A DNA stretch of 64,000 nucleotides from CAWJLS01 sp963843755 (GTDB lineage Bacteria; Acidobacteriota; Thermoanaerobaculia; Multivoradales; DATKCC01), in assembly GCA_963843755.1 (NCBI GenBank), contig CAWJLS010000007.1, positions 620,001 through 684,000 of the forward strand. Reading direction: 5' to 3'. The translations under genes were made by a program, and so were the position numbers. The stretch's first letter is position 1; the number at the start of each line of letters is the position of its first letter. Positions 60,242 through 64,000 of this stretch are shown piece after piece. The notes under the pieces were generated by a model. It saw only the letters and a list, made by a program, of their open reading frames with translations, had not been told where the DNA came from and ran no database searches.

Positions 60242-63200
60242 GTGAAGACGCCTCCTTTTCGTTCTCTGGCCCTCTGTCTGGCCGCTCTCTCGACCTGCGC
60301 TGTCTCACCCGCGCGTGCCCTCGACCTGGGGAGCGCCCAGCTCCAGATCGCGGGGACGCGGCTGGCGGTGAGCCCCGAGAGTCAGACCGTTCCGAACAAC
60401 ACCGCGACCATCGTCGAGACCCATCTCGAAGGGTACGACGTCGCCTCCGGAACGCTGCCCACCGATCTCAAGGTGGTGGCGGACCTCACGGGGCCGGAGA
60501 TCGATGGCGTCCAGCGGCTCGAGACGGTGCCCAACGAGCCGTTCCGGATCCCGCGGTTGCGGCTTGAGGGGCAGTACCAGCTCGACAACATCCGGCTGGT
60601 CGAGGGCGACGAGCTGCTGGCCTACGGGGAACCGCGCTCGTCGGCGATCCTGGTCACCCAGGTGCTGGTCACCCGGGTGACGTCGCGGGCGCTGACCCTG
60701 GACGAGGTCCGGTCCTACGGAATCGTGGTCGACGACGACCAGTTCCACGCCTTCAACTTCACGTTCGGGTTCGCGGTCGACGGAGAGGTCTTCTCCTACG
60801 ACATGCCGGTGCTGTTCAGCAGCGGCGCCGGCTTCCCGAGCTCGGTCGAGGTCTTGCGGCCGCCGCAGTTGGTGGGCGGCGGTGGGGGGACCAGCACCGC
60901 GCGGTTCCGTCCGCCGCGGATGGCGCCGTTCACCCTCAAGCTGAAGGGCTCGCACCAGAGCGATCCCAACGGCGGCTGCAAGGCGATCGGCGGCTGCCGC
61001 CAGGCCGATCCGGTGAGCCTGCCCGGTGTGATCCTGTTTCCGACCGACGTCAGCCTGCTCAACCAGTTCTTCTCCGTCGTGGTGGTGGCGAAGAACGCGG
61101 CGCCGGAGGGCGATCCTCTGACCATCCGCGACCTCACCGCCAAGGTGAGCCTGCCGCCGGGGCTGCGCCAGGCCGAGACCGAGCCGCCGACCCCCCTCGG
61201 GGTGCCGGTGCCGGTCCGCGTCCCAGGGCCCGACGGCACCCTGGGAACCAACGACGACGTGACCTTCCTCGTCGCCCAGGCGGAAGGGCAGGCCGAGGTG
61301 CTGGTCGAGGGCAAGGAGGAGGGGACCCACGTCGTGGAGCTCACCCTCGAAGGCGTGCTCGACGGCTTCCCCGACGGCGAGATCCGGCGGGTGACCGGTA
61401 CGGCCAAGGGCGCCGTGGTGGTGCGCGATCCGACCCTGGGGGTGACGATCAACCACCCGGAGGTCGTCCGGGTCGACGAGCAGTATCCGCTGCGCCTGAC
61501 CATCTCCAACACCGGCAACGCGCCGGTCAACCTCCTGACCTTGTCGCTGCCGATCTCCGGCCTCTCCGGCACCGAGGTGGTGGGCGGGAGCTCGAAGACG
61601 ATCCAGAGCCTGCCGCCGGGGGAGTCGGAGCTGGTCGAGTTCCAGCTCGTCTCGCACCGGACCGGCCGGGTGGTCGCGTCGTCGATCCGCCACGGCAGCC
61701 AGATCGATCCCCGGTTCGAGTTCTCGGTCGGGGTCGGAGAGCTGGGCATCCCGCTCTCGCCCGAGGCGATCATCCTGCCGAGCTCGACCGACGTCCTGCC
61801 CCAGGACTTCGTCCGGCACTCGCTGGCGCTCGTCGGCCTGGGCTACTCGCTGGGCACCGCGCCGGTCGAGAGCCTCGGTCCGGACAGCCCGATCATCGAC
61901 CTCGGAAGCCTGCACGAGAAGGTCTACTGGCTGGGCCAGGCCGGCCGCCAGGTCGGGCTCGGGGAGAGCCTCTTCGATGCCTCCGCGGTGCTCGCCGCGG
62001 AGTGGACCGGGGCGCGCAGCCCGGACTGGGGCTGGGACGAGCTCCGGCGCCGGACCGAGAAGGGCGGCAAGGTGGGCCAGGCGCTGGGCGACGTTTTCGC
62101 GGCGGAGGCGGCGGCGACCAGCCCGCAGGCGACCTTCGAGCGCTTCGTCGCCAGCACCGCCTATCTCGGGCCGATCCAGGCGGCGCTCGGCGTCGGCAAC
62201 GGGACGAGTCTCTCGATCTCCAGCCGGACGAGCGGCAAGACCATCGCCGGTTCGGGGACGGACCCGGCTCGCGAGCGCGCGCTGCCGTTCGCCGACCTCT
62301 TCGACCTGGGCGCCTCCCAGCTCGGGCTGCTGGGCTGGCCGGAGGAGGGCGGGTACCGCGTCCGCATCGACGACGCCGACGGCGGCGCGGCGGAGCTCCA
62401 CCTGCTGATCCCCGGGCCGTCGGGAGAGCTGCGTCGCGTCTACTGGGACGGCCTGTCGTTCTCCGCCGGCGGGTCGGCCCAGGTCGACTACCAGGCGTCG
62501 GACAGCTCGTTCACGCTGTCGGTCGACTCCGACGGCGACGGCATCGTCGACGACCAGATCCCGGGCAGCGAGACCACTGTCACCCCTCGCCCGTTCGGCG
62601 TGGTGTCCGTGGTCCAGGACGCGACCACGGTGTCCGGCCACGCGGTCGAGGTGCTGTTCACCCAGGACGTCGACCTGCAGCAGTTGATCCCGGCCGATCC
62701 GGGGCGCTTCACCATTCCCGGCCTGGTGTCCAACGGCGGCCTGGTGAAGGCCGAGGCGGATGCGTGCGACGGGGGGTTGCTCGGCGGGTGCAACAGCGAT
62801 CCCGAGGCGGAGGAGAACCCGGGCACCGGGTACCTGCCGGGGCCGCGGGTGGTGACCAACCCGTTCAAGGGCCTGCTCAACACCCGCGTCGTCCGGGTGA
62901 CGTTCAACAACCCGGTCAGCCCGTACAAGCAGCGCGACCTGACCATCCGCGACGTCGCCAGCCTGACCGGGGAGACGGTGTCCAACGCGGTGGTGCCGGT
63001 CCAGACGACGGTCACCGACCCGGGCGGCATTGTCCAGGGGAGCGTCTTCGGACCGGACGGCGAGCCGGTCGCCCACGCGCAGGTGGAGCTGTTGCAGGTG
63101 GAGCCCACCTACCTGGGCTGCATGGTGGGCAAAGTGGCCGAGGTCCAGACCGACGGGGCGGGGCGGTTCGAGCTCGATTACGTCCGCCAGACCCGGTGCT

Positions 63201-64000
63201 CCGACCTCTACACCATCCGGGCGACCGATCCGGCGAGCGGCTTCCACGGCGTCTCCCGCGGCCGCATGCGGTTCGTCGGCCAGACCTCCCAGCTCGACGT
63301 GCTGATGCTCGGCCGCGGCACGGTCCGCGGGCGGGTGACCTACGACGACGGCACGGTCCCGGACCGGTACCAGGTCACCGGCTACAGCCCGGTCTTCTTC
63401 GAAGGGACCGAGGCGACGTACGGCCCGGACGGCACCTACGAGATCCGTGACCTGCCGGTCGGCACCATCAGCCTGGGCGCGACCGACCGCGACGGCGGGT
63501 ACGTCTTTCAGACGGTCGAGATCGAGCGGGCGGGCTCGGTCGTCGAGCGCAACCTGACGATCATCCGCAAGGCGCCGGACGAGGCGACGGGGGACGTGCG
63601 CGGGACGGTCTTCGCCACTGACGGGACGACCCCGATCTACGACGCCTACGTCGCCCTCTACGTCGACGGCGAGCTCACCGGCGTCGAGCGCAGCGACCTG
63701 GACGGCGCGTTCGACTTCGGCACGGTGCGCGCGGGCCTCGCCGAGATCGAGGCGTTCGACGGCACCACGGGGCTCTCGGGGGCACAGCTCCAGTTCGACA
63801 TCCAGCAGGACCAGGTCAACGACATCACCGTCCTGCTCAAGGACGACCGCGGCGCCGTCGAAGGGCACGTCTACCGCCAGACCCTGAGCTCGGTCACGCC
63901 GCTGGCAGGGGCGGTGGTGTGGGTCAGCGGAACGCCGTTCAACACGGTGACCGACGCCAACGGCTACTACCACCTGGACGGGGTCTTCTCCGGGAGCCGA
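60242..64000 (+). CDS. Large secreted protein with carboxypeptidase-regulatory-like domains (3' truncated by window edge)
   Basis: Open from GTG 60242 to the window end, 1253 codons. A signal peptide (about 1-26, 'SLALCLAALSTCAVSPARA') is followed by ~900 residues of beta-rich, Ig-like segments with a pair of Cys loops. A calcium-loop-like 'DSDGDGIVDDQ' lies near residue 760. From about 930 on there are repeated carboxypeptidase-regulatory-like (transthyretin-fold) domains: 'SVFGPDGEPVAHAQVELLQ', 'TVRGRVTYDDGTVP', 'DVRGTVFATDGTTPIYDAYV', 'GAVEGHVYRQTL', each with 'DLPVGTISLGA'-type second strands. Such proteins are usually surface-attached or outer-membrane-linked. The C-terminus, and any sorting signal, lie beyond the window. 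No Shine-Dalgarno is obvious. Confidence 0.75.
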   Translation, partial: MKTPPFRSLALCLAALSTCAVSPARALDLGSAQLQIAGTRLAVSPESQTVPNNTATIVETHLEGYDVASGTLPTDLKVVADLTGPEIDGVQRLETVPNEPFRIPRLRLEGQYQLDNIRLVEGDELLAYGEPRSSAILVTQVLVTRVTSRALTLDEVRSYGIVVDDDQFHAFNFTFGFAVDGEVFSYDMPVLFSSGAGFPSSVEVLRPPQLVGGGGGTSTARFRPPRMAPFTLKLKGSHQSDPNGGCKAIGGCRQADPVSLPGVILFPTDVSLLNQFFSVVVVAKNAAPEGDPLTIRDLTAKVSLPPGLRQAETEPPTPLGVPVPVRVPGPDGTLGTNDDVTFLVAQAEGQAEVLVEGKEEGTHVVELTLEGVLDGFPDGEIRRVTGTAKGAVVVRDPTLGVTINHPEVVRVDEQYPLRLTISNTGNAPVNLLTLSLPISGLSGTEVVGGSSKTIQSLPPGESELVEFQLVSHRTGRVVASSIRHGSQIDPRFEFSVGVGELGIPLSPEAIILPSSTDVLPQDFVRHSLALVGLGYSLGTAPVESLGPDSPIIDLGSLHEKVYWLGQAGRQVGLGESLFDASAVLAAEWTGARSPDWGWDELRRRTEKGGKVGQALGDVFAAEAAATSPQATFERFVASTAYLGPIQAALGVGNGTSLSISSRTSGKTIAGSGTDPARERALPFADLFDLGASQLGLLGWPEEGGYRVRIDDADGGAAELHLLIPGPSGELRRVYWDGLSFSAGGSAQVDYQASDSSFTLSVDSDGDGIVDDQIPGSETTVTPRPFGVVSVVQDATTVSGHAVEVLFTQDVDLQQLIPADPGRFTIPGLVSNGGLVKAEADACDGGLLGGCNSDPEAEENPGTGYLPGPRVVTNPFKGLLNTRVVRVTFNNPVSPYKQRDLTIRDVASLTGETVSNAVVPVQTTVTDPGGIVQGSVFGPDGEPVAHAQVELLQVEPTYLGCMVGKVAEVQTDGAGRFELDYVRQTRCSDLYTIRATDPASGFHGVSRGRMRFVGQTSQLDVLMLGRGTVRGRVTYDDGTVPDRYQVTGYSPVFFEGTEATYGPDGTYEIRDLPVGTISLGATDRDGGYVFQTVEIERAGSVVERNLTIIRKAPDEATGDVRGTVFATDGTTPIYDAYVALYVDGELTGVERSDLDGAFDFGTVRAGLAEIEAFDGTTGLSGAQLQFDIQQDQVNDITVLLKDDRGAVEGHVYRQTLSSVTPLAGAVVWVSGTPFNTVTDANGYYHLDGVFSGSR

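Noticed and set aside
59917..60567. Possible 216-residue gene upstream of the last gene
   Set aside because: It spans the strong promoter and then shifts into an Arg/Gly/Pro-rich shadow of the secreted protein.
60305..63973. 1222-codon open frame on the minus strand opposite the last gene
   Set aside because: Antisense shadow of a high-GC coding frame; the product is His/Asp/Arg/Val-rich without domains, while the plus strand encodes a signal peptide and recognisable repeat domains.

Overview
The window is GC-rich (roughly 70 percent) bacterial chromosome, densely packed with mostly plus-strand genes. Four-base start/stop overlaps (ATGA, GTGA, TTGA) are common. The gene set suggests Acidobacteriota: a secreted VWFA-related protein of the type common in that phylum, a long M28-type membrane protein, bacillithiol-type YpdA, large secreted repeat proteins, and heterotetrameric glycyl-tRNA synthetase (glyQ and glyS). 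This placement is inferred from gene content; no rRNA or tRNA gene is present to test it. I found no insertion sequence, prophage or CRISPR array.

Layout. 1-9.5 kb: C-terminus of an M28-like membrane protein, a YfgM-like TPR protein, pyrimidine-nucleoside phosphorylase, a minus-strand secreted beta-propeller protein, cinA, thpR, gpsA, then a minus-strand DHH phosphoesterase and small membrane protein. 9.5-16.4 kb: lgt, thiD-ypdA, a secreted VWFA protein, a holin-like membrane protein with a small partner, a DUF4177 protein and a SAM hydroxide adenosyltransferase. 16.5-21.4 kb: NYN/OST-HTH ribonuclease-like protein, DUF2064 transferase, nnr, tsaE. 21.4-29 kb: 3-hydroxyacyl-CoA dehydrogenase, then the conserved phoH / 7TM-HD / ybeY / CorC-like / era cluster, in which the last two reading frames are continuous. 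29-40 kb: an orphan secreted coiled-coil protein, a Clp1-like kinase divergent from mgtE, recO-glyQ-glyS, ppdK, and a VPTL-CTERM-like exported protein.

40.8-49 kb holds two very large overlapping genes for exported proteins, the second with HEAT-like repeats, an intact transglutaminase triad and a beta-propeller-like tail. At 49-51.8 kb follows an accessory two-gene unit, a DUF262 protein and a full-length HipA-type kinase 3 nt apart with no HipB-like gene; this is the best candidate here for an undescribed system. 52-60 kb: mutL, a short RNB exoribonuclease, a DadA-like oxidoreductase, a small LPQTA-tailed exported protein, an M19 dipeptidase-like protein with altered metal ligands and probable CTG start, and a DUF389 membrane protein. 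From 60.2 kb to the edge runs a large secreted protein with carboxypeptidase-regulatory-like domains.

A genome-level signal also stands out. At least eleven first-in-operon genes, on both strands, have a TANNNT -10-like hexamer ending only 6 to 10 nt before the start codon and no Shine-Dalgarno sequence. This suggests that leaderless mRNAs are common in this organism. Several start codons below were chosen partly from that pattern.
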